This document shows positions 15,985-25,095 of a stretch of DNA of 64,000 nucleotides, piece by piece. The number at the start of each line of letters is the position of its first letter. The stretch's first letter is position 1. Origin of the DNA: Candidatus Pelagibacter sp. RS39 (GTDB lineage: Bacteria > Pseudomonadota > Alphaproteobacteria > Pelagibacterales > Pelagibacteraceae); NCBI RefSeq assembly GCF_002101315.1, contig NZ_CP020777.1, positions 1,054,001-1,118,000 on the forward strand, given 5' to 3'. The translations under genes were made by a program, and so were the position numbers. Under the pieces are notes generated by a model that had not been told where the DNA came from, searched no databases, and saw nothing but the letters and a program-made list of their open reading frames with translations.

Positions 15985-18381
15985 ATGGAGTTTAAAAAAA
16001 TCCAATTGAATGGATTTAAGTCTTTTGCAGATAAAACTAATTTCTTAATTGAAAATGGTTTGACGGGGATTGTTGGTCCTAATGGATGTGGAAAATCAAA
16101 CATTGTTGAATCTTTAAGGTGGGTCATGGGAGAAACCTCAGCAAAAAGTATGCGAGGATCAGGAATGGAAGATGTAATATTTTCTGGAACATCAAACAAA
16201 GCATCAAAGAATATTGCTGAAGTGTCAGTGACTGTAGCCAATGAAAAAAATGAGGGACCTATTCAATATAGAGAATTAGATGAAGTTAACGTTAGAAGAA
16301 AAATAGAAAAAGATAAAGGCTCAAAATTTTATATAAATGATAAAGAGGTTAGAGCGCGTGATGCTCAAATGTTTTTTGCAGATCTATCAACTGGAGCACA
16401 TTCTCCATCGATGATAAGCCAAGGTCGTATAGGTGCGATTGTTACAGCTAAACCAACTGATCGAAGAGCCATCTTAGAAGAAGCTGCTGGAATTTCAGGT
16501 TTACATGTAAGAAGACATGAAGCTGAATTAAGACTTAGTGCTGCAGAAAATAATCTTAAAAGAGCAGATGAATTAAGACGCCAACAAGAAAGACAGCTCG
16601 TTAATCTTCAAAAACAAGCTGAAGAGGCAGCTAGATATAAAAATATGTCTGAGGATATAAAAAAAATAGAAGCGGGCTTATATTATTTGAAACTATTAGA
16701 AATTGATAAAGAAATAAGAGTAGAGAATGAAATTAATGTTGAAGCGGAGACTGAGGTTACAGACTTTAACAAAAAAATCACAGATCTTGAAAATCTCATT
16801 AAGTCTGAAACTGAAAAGATCACACCATTAAGAGAAAAGAATATTGAAAATTTATCAAAAATACAGCGACTTAATCTCGAGTTACAAAGTCTTGATGAGG
16901 AAAACACAAGGATACAAGATGAAATTGAAAATATAAAAAAAACACTTCAAACATTTGAAGAGGACATTGGTAGAGAAAAGGGAATAGTAATCGATGCAAA
17001 TTCAAATGAAAAAAGATTAAAAGAAGAAAAAAATGAGCTGATAGAAATTGACTCTAAGTATTATGATACAGAAAAACAATCAGATAATGACTTAAACACT
17101 TCTAAAGAAAAATTACAAATTGAAATTGAAAAAGTTAAAGAACTTATAAATTCCCAGAAAAATCAAGAAGCTCTATCGGTTCTTGATAATTGCAAAATTT
17201 TAATTGAAGCATACGCTGGGAGTTATAGTAGAAATGAAAATATTAAAAAAGAGTCTGTGAAAAGAAATGAAAGAATTAAAATAATAGATACAGAGATAGA
17301 AAGTTGGAAGAACCTGTTATTAAACTCTGAAAAAATGGTTGCTCAGCTTACTGAAAGAAGAAGTAAATTGAATGATCAGCTAAATAAATTAGATAATCAA
17401 CCAAAGTTACAAGCTGAAAAAAAAGGTCAAATAACTGAAGGTTTAAGAATTTCTGAAAAAGAAAAAGATGAGAATGAGGAAATAATTAATTCAACAGATG
17501 AAAAAATAGAAAATTTAAGATCACAATTAAATGAGATCCAAGAACAGTCAATTCAGATTAGAGAGAGAAAAGCAAGTTCGGGTGCAACGATCGAGGGATT
17601 AAAAAAAAGAAAAAGTGATTTAGTTGATAGAATAAATTCTGAATTAAATTTATCTGAGGAAAATATTTTAGAAAATTCAAATCTTTTCGGAATCGAAGAA
17701 TTGCCAGATGCTGTAAATCAAGAGGATTTACTTGACAAAAAAAAACAAGAAAGAGAGAGACTTGGTTCAGTGAACTTAAAAGCAGATGAAGAAACAAATA
17801 AGTATGAAACTGAAATCAAAAAAATGGAAAGCGATCGTGTCGATTTAGTAACAGCGATAGTGAAATTAAAAGAGAGTATTAATGAGCTTAATCAAAAAGG
17901 TAGAGAAAGATTAATTGAGGCTTTTGATAAAGTTGATAGAAAATTCAATGAGGTTTACACAAAACTATTTAATGGTGGAAATGCTAAACTCGAATTGGTG
18001 GATGCTGATGATCCTTTAGAGGCAGGATTAGAAATGTTAGTAAGTCCTCCAGGTAAACGTCTCCAATCAATTACTCTGTTGTCAGGTGGGGAACAGGCGT
18101 TAACAGCACTTTCATTAATATTTGCAGTTTTCTTAACCAATCCATCTCCAATTTGTGTACTTGATGAAGTAGATGCTCCTCTTGATGATGCGAATGTCAC
18201 AAGATTTTGTAGTTTGCTTGAGGAACTTACAAAAATAACTGATACAAAATTTATAATTGTTACACATCATGCTTTAACAATGTCTAAAATGAACAGACTT
18301 TATGGAGTTACAATGCCAGAAAAAGGTATTAGCCAACTTGTAGCTGTTGATCTTCAAAAAGCAGAAAGTATGGTTGCTTAA
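15985..18381 (+). CDS. smc: SMC chromosome-segregation ATPase, short and apparently hinge-less
   Basis: 798 residues against ~1150-1200 for bacterial SMC. Both ATPase halves are intact: Walker A GPNGCGKSN at 31-39, a Q-loop region near 145, signature LLSGGEQ at 698-704, Walker B ICVLDEVD at 723-730 and the D-loop/switch His (VTHH). Between them are two charged heptad-rich arms of similar length (about 176-385 and 425-640). They meet at only ~40 residues (385-425), exactly mid-protein, leaving no room for the ~120-residue globular hinge. SMC normally organises chromosomes with ScpA/ScpB, neither of which is encoded here. See findings. Confidence 0.93.
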   Translation: MEFKKIQLNGFKSFADKTNFLIENGLTGIVGPNGCGKSNIVESLRWVMGETSAKSMRGSGMEDVIFSGTSNKASKNIAEVSVTVANEKNEGPIQYRELDEVNVRRKIEKDKGSKFYINDKEVRARDAQMFFADLSTGAHSPSMISQGRIGAIVTAKPTDRRAILEEAAGISGLHVRRHEAELRLSAAENNLKRADELRRQQERQLVNLQKQAEEAARYKNMSEDIKKIEAGLYYLKLLEIDKEIRVENEINVEAETEVTDFNKKITDLENLIKSETEKITPLREKNIENLSKIQRLNLELQSLDEENTRIQDEIENIKKTLQTFEEDIGREKGIVIDANSNEKRLKEEKNELIEIDSKYYDTEKQSDNDLNTSKEKLQIEIEKVKELINSQKNQEALSVLDNCKILIEAYAGSYSRNENIKKESVKRNERIKIIDTEIESWKNLLLNSEKMVAQLTERRSKLNDQLNKLDNQPKLQAEKKGQITEGLRISEKEKDENEEIINSTDEKIENLRSQLNEIQEQSIQIRERKASSGATIEGLKKRKSDLVDRINSELNLSEENILENSNLFGIEELPDAVNQEDLLDKKKQERERLGSVNLKADEETNKYETEIKKMESDRVDLVTAIVKLKESINELNQKGRERLIEAFDKVDRKFNEVYTKLFNGGNAKLELVDADDPLEAGLEMLVSPPGKRLQSITLLSGGEQALTALSLIFAVFLTNPSPICVLDEVDAPLDDANVTRFCSLLEELTKITDTKFIIVTHHALTMSKMNRLYGVTMPEKGISQLVAVDLQKAESMVA

Positions 18382-18396
18382 TAGAGCTAATTTCTA

Positions 18397-18669
18397 ATGT
18401 CTAAAGATCCATTTAAAACTCGCTTAGAAATTGCAAAAAAAAAGGCCTTTGATAAGGAAAATAACAAGAAACCTGAGCCCTCTCCCATTGGAAATGCTTT
18501 TAAACTTAGCACTGAGCTTGTTTCTGCTGTAGCTGTAGGGACAATTATTGGGTTTATTTTAGACAAGACCTTTGGTACTAAACCCTGGTTAATTTTAATA
18601 TTTTTTTTTGTAGGTGTGATTGCTGGAATAATGAATGTAATTAAATCTGCTAAAAAAATGCAAAAATAG
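18397..18669 (+). CDS. atpI: AtpI-like subunit I of ATP synthase gene cluster
   Basis: 90 residues. A charged N-terminal ~35 residues is followed by two membrane helices (VSAVAVGTIIGFILDKTFG and PWLILIFFFVGVIAGIMNVI), the AtpI/AtpZ-like layout found ahead of atpB in Alphaproteobacteria. In other bacteria AtpI helps assemble the c-ring or import Mg2+; the role here is inferred from position and topology. It begins 15 bases after smc and ends 11 bases before atpB. Confidence 0.87.
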   Translation: MSKDPFKTRLEIAKKKAFDKENNKKPEPSPIGNAFKLSTELVSAVAVGTIIGFILDKTFGTKPWLILIFFFVGVIAGIMNVIKSAKKMQK

Positions 18670-18680
18670 ATCGAAAAAAT

Positions 18681-19415
18681 ATGGCTGCAAATCCAATGAC
18701 TCAATTCGAAGTCTATAGAATTGGTCCAGAAATTAAAATAGGTGCTTTTGATATTTCATTTACAAATGCTAGTTTGTTTATGGTTATTAGTTCATTAGCT
18801 ATTTTAATTATATTCAACCTTGGATCAAAAAAAAATTCATTGCTACCAAACAAAGTTCAGTTATTAGCTGAATTAAGTTATACATTTGTCTCAAAAATGA
18901 TTAGTGATACAGCTGGCTCTAAAGCTAAACCTTATTTTTCTTTTATATTTTCTTTATTTATGTTTGTCCTTTTTTGTAACATGTTTGGTATGATCCCTTA
19001 TACTTTTACAGTTACAAGTCATATTATTGTAACTTTTGTATTAGCAGCTTTTATTTTTATTGGAGTAACAATAATTGGTTTTATAAAACACGGTCTAGGC
19101 TATCTTAAATTATTTGTACCAAGTGGAGTTCCTATAGTACTATTACCATTAATAGTAGTTATTGAGATTATTTCATATTTAAGTAGACCTATTAGTCTTT
19201 CCGTCAGGCTATTTGCAAACATGATGGCGGGTCATACGATGATGAAAGTATTCGGAGGCTTTGTAATAAGTCTTGGAGTAGTCGGTGGATGGCTTCCACT
19301 GAGTTTTTCGGTTGCTTTAACAGGCTTGGAGATATTAGTTGCTTTTCTTCAAGCATACGTTTTTGCAATTTTAACCTGCATCTATTTAAATGATGCATTA
19401 AACTTACACCATTAA
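18681..19415 (+). CDS. atpB: ATP synthase F0 subunit a
   Basis: 244 residues with five to six membrane helices. The essential arginine of the proton half-channel is in SLSVRLFANMMAGH, and AFLQAYVFAILTCIYLNDAL ends the protein as usual. Subunit a carries protons between the periplasm and the c-ring in the inner membrane. It is followed 18 bases later by atpE. Confidence 0.97.
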   Translation: MAANPMTQFEVYRIGPEIKIGAFDISFTNASLFMVISSLAILIIFNLGSKKNSLLPNKVQLLAELSYTFVSKMISDTAGSKAKPYFSFIFSLFMFVLFCNMFGMIPYTFTVTSHIIVTFVLAAFIFIGVTIIGFIKHGLGYLKLFVPSGVPIVLLPLIVVIEIISYLSRPISLSVRLFANMMAGHTMMKVFGGFVISLGVVGGWLPLSFSVALTGLEILVAFLQAYVFAILTCIYLNDALNLHH

Positions 19416-19422
19416 TTAACAG

Positions 19423-19428
19423 AGGAGG
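19423..19428 (+). promoter_or_regulatory. consensus ribosome binding site of atpE
   Basis: AGGAGG, a full match to the anti-Shine-Dalgarno sequence, lies five bases before the atpE ATG at 19434. Most starts in this window overlap an upstream gene and have weak or no such site. The c subunit is needed in about 10-15 copies per enzyme, so a strong site inside the operon is a plausible way of raising its output. Confidence 0.75.
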
Positions 19429-19433
19429 ATATA

Positions 19434-19661
19434 ATGGAATTAGAAGCAGCAAAAATGATCGGAGCAGGTTTGGCGGCAATTGCCCTAGCTGGTGCCGGTG
19501 TTGGTATAGGTATTATTTTTGGTAATTACCTTTCGGGTGCGATGAGAAACCCATCTGCAGCTCAAAAACAATTTCCTAATTTGCTTTTAGGGTTTGCCCT
19601 TGCAGAAGCAACTGGATTGTTTGGATTGGTAGTAGCGTTAATCATTCTTTTTGCATTTTAA
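19434..19661 (+). CDS. atpE: ATP synthase F0 subunit c
   Basis: 75 residues forming a helical hairpin: GAGVGIGIIFGNYLSG in helix 1, a polar RNPSAAQ loop, and helix 2 with the ion-binding Glu in GFALAEATGLF. The residues after the Glu are Ala-Thr instead of the Ser-Thr of sodium-type c subunits, so a proton-translocating ring is expected. It forms the rotating membrane ring. A consensus ribosome binding site precedes it. Confidence 0.97.
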   Translation: MELEAAKMIGAGLAAIALAGAGVGIGIIFGNYLSGAMRNPSAAQKQFPNLLLGFALAEATGLFGLVVALIILFAF

Positions 19662-19665
19662 ATAA

Positions 19666-20256
19666 ATGATTAAAAAAATATTTTTTCAGCTAGTATTTTT
19701 TAATCTCTTTTTTTTAAAAGAGGTTTTTGCAGCTGAAAGCGGAGGTATGCCTCAATTAAATCCAGAATTTTGGATTTCACAAATTTTTTGGCTAACACTT
19801 ACTTTTGGTATTTTGTATGTTGTATTATCTAAACTAATACTACCAAAGATAAGTGCCAATCTTGAATTAAGAAAATCACAGATACAAGAAAATATTGAGG
19901 CAGCAGAAAAGCAGAGAGAAAGTAGCGAGGCTAAGCTTAAAGAGTACGACGATATTATTTCGAAAAGCAAATTAGAGGCAAATAATATTTTTAAAGAAGC
20001 TAGGGAAAATGTACTGAAAGAAATAAATGCCAAAAAAGAAACATTGGATAAACAGATTGATGAGGAAGTCAAAAAGGTAGAGCAAGAGATTAATTTACTG
20101 AAAAAAGGTGCGTCAGAAAAAATTAATAAAATTGCAATTGAAACTACGTCTGAGTTACTAGTGAAATTAATTGGTACTGAAGTTAATAACAGTAGTATTT
20201 CTGCAATCGTTGATGATTTATCAAAAAGAAATGGGAATAAATATTATGGCAATTGA
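19666..20256 (+). CDS. atpF': ATP synthase F0 subunit b'
   Basis: 196 residues. A first hydrophobic segment (about 3-22) resembling a signal peptide precedes the true membrane anchor (FWISQIFWLTLTFGILYVVL), after which a long charged coiled coil runs to the C-terminus. The b/b' pair forms the peripheral stalk in Alphaproteobacteria and other groups with duplicated b genes. The last 11 bases overlap the start of atpF. Confidence 0.92.
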   Translation: MIKKIFFQLVFFNLFFLKEVFAAESGGMPQLNPEFWISQIFWLTLTFGILYVVLSKLILPKISANLELRKSQIQENIEAAEKQRESSEAKLKEYDDIISKSKLEANNIFKEARENVLKEINAKKETLDKQIDEEVKKVEQEINLLKKGASEKINKIAIETTSELLVKLIGTEVNNSSISAIVDDLSKRNGNKYYGN

Positions 20257-20743
20257 TGCAACATTTTGGGTAGCTGTATCTTTTATCATTTTCTTTGGAG
20301 GTTTAATTTATCTTAAGGTTCCACAAAAAATAAATGAAATATTAAACAAATTGATCTCTGATATCAAAAATGAGATTGATGAAAGTGAAAAACTTAGAAC
20401 CGAGGCTAAAACTTTATTAGATAATGCACAAAAAAAACTTGATACTGCACAATCGGTAAGTAAAGAAATATTAACACAAGCTAAAAAAGATAGTGATAAT
20501 CTTATTATTGAGTTAAATGAAAAATTTCATAAATCTTCAGAAATTAAAAAAAATTCAACAGAAAATAAGATTAATCAAATGAAAGATGCGGCAATAAAAG
20601 AAATAAAAGATGCTTCAATTAAAGTTGCGTTAGACTCAGTAAAAAAAATAATTACAACATCAGTTGATAAGTCCAAGCTTGATAACTTGTTTCAAAAAAA
20701 TTTAGATGAAGCAAAAGAAGAGTTAAAAAAAATCAACTCATAA
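20246..20743 (+). CDS. atpF: ATP synthase F0 subunit b
   Basis: 165 residues from the ATG at 20246 (MAIDATFWVAVSFIIFFGG); a frame open from 20171 lies inside atpF' and is rejected as start. A single N-terminal membrane helix is followed by a coiled coil rich in Lys and Glu. It pairs with b' in the peripheral stalk. The F1 genes (atpHAGDC) do not follow, which is the split F0/F1 arrangement usual in Alphaproteobacteria; the next gene, 40 bases on, is crtI. Confidence 0.93.
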   Translation: MAIDATFWVAVSFIIFFGGLIYLKVPQKINEILNKLISDIKNEIDESEKLRTEAKTLLDNAQKKLDTAQSVSKEILTQAKKDSDNLIIELNEKFHKSSEIKKNSTENKINQMKDAAIKEIKDASIKVALDSVKKIITTSVDKSKLDNLFQKNLDEAKEELKKINS

Positions 20744-20748
20744 TACTC

Positions 20749-20775
20749 TTACAATTTTTCAAAAAAGACTATAAA
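20749..20775 (+). promoter_or_regulatory. possible promoter of the crt-blh cluster
   Basis: In the 40-base gap between atpF and crtI, TTACAA (20749-20754) and TATAAA (20770-20775) resemble -35 and -10 boxes but with a 15-base spacer, shorter than the ideal 17. If used, the leader before the ATG at 20784 would be very short. Read-through from the atp operon is the alternative, since no terminator hairpin is visible in the gap. Confidence 0.3.
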
Positions 20776-20783
20776 TTATAAAT

Positions 20784-22244
20784 ATGAATTCCGTTGTCAT
20801 AGGTTCAGGATTTGGAGGAATAGCTGCAGCTTTACGCCTTAAAGCTAAAGGTCATAAAGTAACTTTAATAGAAAAACATAAGGATCTTGGAGGTAGAGCA
20901 AGAGTATTTAAAAAAAATGGCTTCATTTATGATGGTGGCCCCACAGTAATAACTGCTCCGTATTTGATAAATGAATTATTCGAATTATTTCAAAAAGACC
21001 CCAAAAATTACATAAAGCTCACTAACCTAAAAGTTTGGTATCAATTTATTTTCGAGGATAAGTCAAAATTTAATTACTCGGGGGATGAGTTGGAGATGAA
21101 AAAACAGATAAAAGAGATAAATGAAAAAGATGTTGAGGGTTATGAAAAATTAGTAAATTTTACAAAAAAAATTTTTGACAAAGGTTTTACGGAGCTTGCT
21201 GATGTACCCTTTGATAAACCTTTTGTAATGATTCAACAATTGCCAGCATTACTTAAACTAAAAAGTTACAAATCTGTTTATGCTTTAGTCTCATCATATA
21301 TAGAAGATGAGAAATTGAGAAGAATGTTAAGTATGCATCCATTATTAGTTGGAGGAAATCCTTTTACTACAACCTCAATATATGGATTAATTTTATATTT
21401 AGAAAAAAAATGGGGTATTCATTACTCAATGGGTGGAACAGGAAATATTATCAAAGGTTTTGAAAAATTGATGAATGAAGTTGGGGTTGAAATAATTAAA
21501 GGTCACGAAGTTACAAAAATCATTTCAAATAAAAATAAAATCACCGGTATACAATTAGATGATCAAACAATAATACAATCCAACAACGTAATTTGTAATG
21601 CTGATCCTCCTGCTGTTTACGAGAAAATGTTAAATGGGAATACGAATAATTCATTTCTTTTTAAATGGAAAAAAAGCAGAATGGAGTATTCAATGGGTTT
21701 ATTTGTTTATTACTTTGGTACAAAAAAAAAATACGAGAATGTTGAGCATCATACTATTAAGTTTGGAAATAAATATAAAGAACATCTAGATGATATTTTC
21801 AATAAAAAAAAATTGAATGACGATATTAGTTATTATCTTCATAGACCATCTGCAACTGATGAAACCATGGCACCCGAGGGTAATGATTGCTTTTATGTTT
21901 TGGTCCCAGTGCCAAATAATCAATCAAAAATCGACTGGTCTGTTGAGGGAGAAAAAATGAAAAATTTAGTTATAGATAAAATGCAAAAAGATTTAATGCC
22001 AAATCTTAAGGATAATATTGTAGAAGATTTTTATTTAACCCCTGATTATTTTGAAAAAGATTTAAATACAAAATATGGTTCAGGCTTTTCGATCCAACCA
22101 AAATTTTCACAGTCTGCATATTTTAGATTCCATAATAAATCTGAAATATATAAAGGACTTTATTTTGTTGGTGCAGGAACCCATCCTGGAGCAGGTGTGC
22201 CTGGAGTGCTTTCATCAGCTAAGGTGTTAGAAAAAATTTTATAA
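20784..22244 (+). CDS. crtI: phytoene desaturase
   Basis: 486 residues. The N-terminal FAD fold is VVIGSGFGGIAAALRLKAKG with EKHKDLGGRARVF and DGGPTVITAP; the C-terminal carotenoid-oxidoreductase signature is GLYFVGAGTHPGAGVPGVL. CrtI desaturates phytoene to lycopene at the membrane. It opens a four-gene run crtI-crtB-crtY-blh with one-base to short overlaps, and its last base is shared with the crtB ATG (TAATG). The GGPP synthase gene (crtE) is not in the window. Confidence 0.97.
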   Translation: MNSVVIGSGFGGIAAALRLKAKGHKVTLIEKHKDLGGRARVFKKNGFIYDGGPTVITAPYLINELFELFQKDPKNYIKLTNLKVWYQFIFEDKSKFNYSGDELEMKKQIKEINEKDVEGYEKLVNFTKKIFDKGFTELADVPFDKPFVMIQQLPALLKLKSYKSVYALVSSYIEDEKLRRMLSMHPLLVGGNPFTTTSIYGLILYLEKKWGIHYSMGGTGNIIKGFEKLMNEVGVEIIKGHEVTKIISNKNKITGIQLDDQTIIQSNNVICNADPPAVYEKMLNGNTNNSFLFKWKKSRMEYSMGLFVYYFGTKKKYENVEHHTIKFGNKYKEHLDDIFNKKKLNDDISYYLHRPSATDETMAPEGNDCFYVLVPVPNNQSKIDWSVEGEKMKNLVIDKMQKDLMPNLKDNIVEDFYLTPDYFEKDLNTKYGSGFSIQPKFSQSAYFRFHNKSEIYKGLYFVGAGTHPGAGVPGVLSSAKVLEKIL

Positions 22245-23095
22245 TGTCTGATAAAAATTACTTATCAGTTTATGCTAAATCTTTTAATTGGGCAGGTTTT
22301 TTTTTACCCAAAAAAACATATAAAAAATGTTCTGCATTGTATGATTTTTGTAGAGTTGCTGACAATATTGCAGATGATGAAGAAAAATTAGAAGTTAAAG
22401 AAATTAAATTCAAACAATTCAAAAAAGATTTTGTTCAGAAAAATTTTGATAATCCAATCATTAAAAATATGTGGGATCTTATTGATGAATTTAAAATTTC
22501 AGTAAAAATTATCGAAGATCTATTAGATGGTATAAGTTCAGATATCAAAGATAAGGTAATATTAAATTCAAAAAAAGACCTTTTAGTTTATTCTTACAGA
22601 GTTGCTGGAACTGTTGGCTTAATGATGGCAAAAATTTTAAAAGTTAATAAAATAAGCTCACTCAAGTCAGCTATTGATCTCGGTATTGCAATGCAACTTA
22701 CAAATATATCAAGAGATGTAATTGAAGACTCAAAAATAAACAGATTTTATATAGATAAAAATTTCGAAGAAATTTCATCAACTATAAATCTAGCGGATAC
22801 TTTTTATGAGAATTCCTTTTATTCTATAAAAGACATTCCAATAAGTTTTAGATTTTCAATTTTAGTCGCTAGAAGGATCTACCGAAAAATAGGCTACAAT
22901 ATTCTCAATAAAAAAACATTTGAAAACTATAAAAATTCTGGAAAAATTTACGTATCCAATATTGAAAAATGTATTGAGACAATTTTTGCGATTTTTGACC
23001 TTATAAAGTTATCTTTAACCAGTATTAAGGAAAATCAGATTAAACATGATCATTTTTTAATTAATGAGGAAATAAACTTAGATGAAAGAATTTGA
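22244..23095 (+). CDS. crtB: phytoene synthase
   Basis: 283 residues, trans-isoprenyl diphosphate synthase (head-to-head) fold. The two Asp-rich substrate/Mg2+ sites are DFCRVADNIADDEE (about 28-41) and QLTNISRDVIEDSKINRFYI. It joins two GGPP molecules into phytoene. It overlaps crtI by one base and crtY by 14, so the three are surely one transcript. Confidence 0.95.
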   Translation: MSDKNYLSVYAKSFNWAGFFLPKKTYKKCSALYDFCRVADNIADDEEKLEVKEIKFKQFKKDFVQKNFDNPIIKNMWDLIDEFKISVKIIEDLLDGISSDIKDKVILNSKKDLLVYSYRVAGTVGLMMAKILKVNKISSLKSAIDLGIAMQLTNISRDVIEDSKINRFYIDKNFEEISSTINLADTFYENSFYSIKDIPISFRFSILVARRIYRKIGYNILNKKTFENYKNSGKIYVSNIEKCIETIFAIFDLIKLSLTSIKENQIKHDHFLINEEINLDERI

Positions 23096-24149
23096 CTATG
23101 TCATTATCGGTGGAGGTTGTGCTGGTTTATCTTTAGCATATGAATTAGAAATTCATGGAAAGCTTAAAGATAAAACTTTGGCAATCATAGAACCGAGAGA
23201 AGAATACAAAAGAGATAAAACTTGGTCTTTTTGGAGAGTAACATCTCACAACTTTGATGATTGTGTAAAAAAAAAGTGGGAAAATTTTTCAATTAATATT
23301 CCAAATAAAACTAACTATTTACAATGTAAAAATTCTCCATATCAAAGTATTGATAGTGGCTTATTCTATGAAAAAATTAATAACAAACTAAATGAAAACA
23401 AAAATATTTCCTTCTTCAAAGATATTAATCAAATTAATATAAAAGACTCTTTTGTTTTTAATAGTGTGCCATCTATTAAAAAAAATCATCGAAACCTTTG
23501 GCAACATTTCTGTGGGGTAGAAATTGAGACTAAAAGTAATTTTTTTGATGATGAAATTTTTAATCTGATGGATTTTGATTGTGACCAGAGAGAAAATGTA
23601 CATTTTTTTTATACATTACCCTACTCAAAAAGTACTGCTTTAGTTGAAACAACTTGGTTATCTAAAATGAATGACAATTCTCAAAAGGATTATGACAAGC
23701 AAATTAAGAATTATATTGAAAATCATTTAAATTTGAAAGATTACAAAATAATTTATAGAGAAGAGGGCGCAATACCATTATTTTATCCAATCGATAAGCA
23801 TGAAAAAAATAAGATAAATATTGGAACTGCCGGTGGTATGACTAGATTAAGTACGGGTTATACTTTTCTGAATATTCAAGATCACAGTAAATATATTAGA
23901 GAAAATATTGAAAATATTTCTAATGTTAAAAAATATAAGATAAGTGCCAAATATCAATTTTTAGATGAAATATTTTTGAGAGTTCTTGAAAAACATCCAG
24001 AAAAAATGTCTGATATATTCTTTAAAATGTTTAAGGCTTCACCAAAGACTGTTATAAATTTTTTATCTAATAAAAGCAATTTTTTCGAGGATTTGTCTAT
24101 TATTTTAAGAATGCCTAAATTGACATTTATCAAAGCATTGTTTTATTAG
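23082..24149 (+). CDS. crtY: lycopene beta-cyclase
   Basis: 355 residues, slightly shorter than typical CrtY (~380). The N-terminal FAD fold is YVIIGGGCAGLSLAYELE, then the family motif RDKTWSFWR; further on are FYTLPYSKSTALVETTWLS and GTAGGMTRLSTGYTF. It cyclises both ends of lycopene to beta-carotene. It starts inside the end of crtB and precedes blh by 22 bases of nearly pure A/T. Confidence 0.94.
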   Translation: MKEFDYVIIGGGCAGLSLAYELEIHGKLKDKTLAIIEPREEYKRDKTWSFWRVTSHNFDDCVKKKWENFSINIPNKTNYLQCKNSPYQSIDSGLFYEKINNKLNENKNISFFKDINQINIKDSFVFNSVPSIKKNHRNLWQHFCGVEIETKSNFFDDEIFNLMDFDCDQRENVHFFYTLPYSKSTALVETTWLSKMNDNSQKDYDKQIKNYIENHLNLKDYKIIYREEGAIPLFYPIDKHEKNKINIGTAGGMTRLSTGYTFLNIQDHSKYIRENIENISNVKKYKISAKYQFLDEIFLRVLEKHPEKMSDIFFKMFKASPKTVINFLSNKSNFFEDLSIILRMPKLTFIKALFY

Positions 24150-24171
24150 TAAATAAAAAAATAAATAATAA

Positions 24172-25095
24172 ATGAAAAAAATAAATTTCAATCATTCTTT
24201 CATTTTTTTTTTACTTTGTAATATTTTTTCATTGATAACTTTTAAGATTAATACTTTCACCATTTCACCATTTATTTGTTTGTTATTAATTTTAAGTGTC
24301 GGTATATCACATGGATCACTTGACAATGTTAAAGGAAGAAAACTTTTTCAAAATTTAGAAATCGATAATATTTCTATTTTTTACTTTGCATATATTTTAA
24401 TAGCTTTAATAGTTATATTTTTATGGATATTGATACCATATGTCTCTTTGATCATATTTTTAATGGTAGCTTCATATCATTTTGGAAAAGAAGACACTCA
24501 ATTTTTAACAATTGAAAACTCTTATTACAATCAATTTTTATTTTTCTTAAAAGGTTCTTTAATAGTTTTTGCACCAATGTATTTCCATTTTGATGAGACG
24601 ATATCAATATTCAGATTGCTTTTAATTGAAAATGAAACTTTCTATAATTTTTTAGATCTAATAGAATCTAACAGAGTATTGCTATATTGTGTTATTCTCT
24701 CAACTTTAGCAAACATTCTACTATTTACAAAAAATTTTGAACTAAAGAAATTCACAATATTTTTAGATTATTTTTCGATTCTAATAATAAACTATTATTT
24801 TTCACCGTTAGTAGCTTTTACAATTTATTTTTGTTTTTTACATTCCATAAGACACAGCATCTCATTAATGTCCGAATTAGATGAGAATAATCTTGGTAAT
24901 GGATTTAAAATATTTATAAAAAAAGCTTTACCTCTAACAATTATTACTGCTATTTTTTGTGTAATTGGACTTTATTTGCTAAATAATACTTACAATTTTG
25001 ATAGTTCAATTCTTAAAATCATATTTATAGGTTTGGCGTCTTTGACCTTTCCACATATATTGCTTGAGTATCTGATTGAAAAAAATGAAAAATAA
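24172..25095 (+). CDS. blh: Brp/Blh-type beta-carotene 15,15'-dioxygenase
   Basis: 307 residues with about seven to eight membrane helices. His residues fit the family's iron ligands: GISHGSLDN, ASYHFGKEDT, and CFLHSIRHSISLM. Blh cleaves beta-carotene into two retinal molecules, the chromophore of proteorhodopsin. It ends the crtI-crtB-crtY-blh run, so the cluster makes retinal, not a carotenoid end product. The rhodopsin gene is not in this window. The last 11 bases overlap ispH. Confidence 0.93.
   Translation: MKKINFNHSFIFFLLCNIFSLITFKINTFTISPFICLLLILSVGISHGSLDNVKGRKLFQNLEIDNISIFYFAYILIALIVIFLWILIPYVSLIIFLMVASYHFGKEDTQFLTIENSYYNQFLFFLKGSLIVFAPMYFHFDETISIFRLLLIENETFYNFLDLIESNRVLLYCVILSTLANILLFTKNFELKKFTIFLDYFSILIINYYFSPLVAFTIYFCFLHSIRHSISLMSELDENNLGNGFKIFIKKALPLTIITAIFCVIGLYLLNNTYNFDSSILKIIFIGLASLTFPHILLEYLIEKNEK

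Noticed and set aside
20171..20245. Longer N-terminus for ATP synthase subunit b
   Set aside because: It would lie entirely within atpF' and lacks family similarity; the ATG at 20246 starts the conserved DATFW segment.
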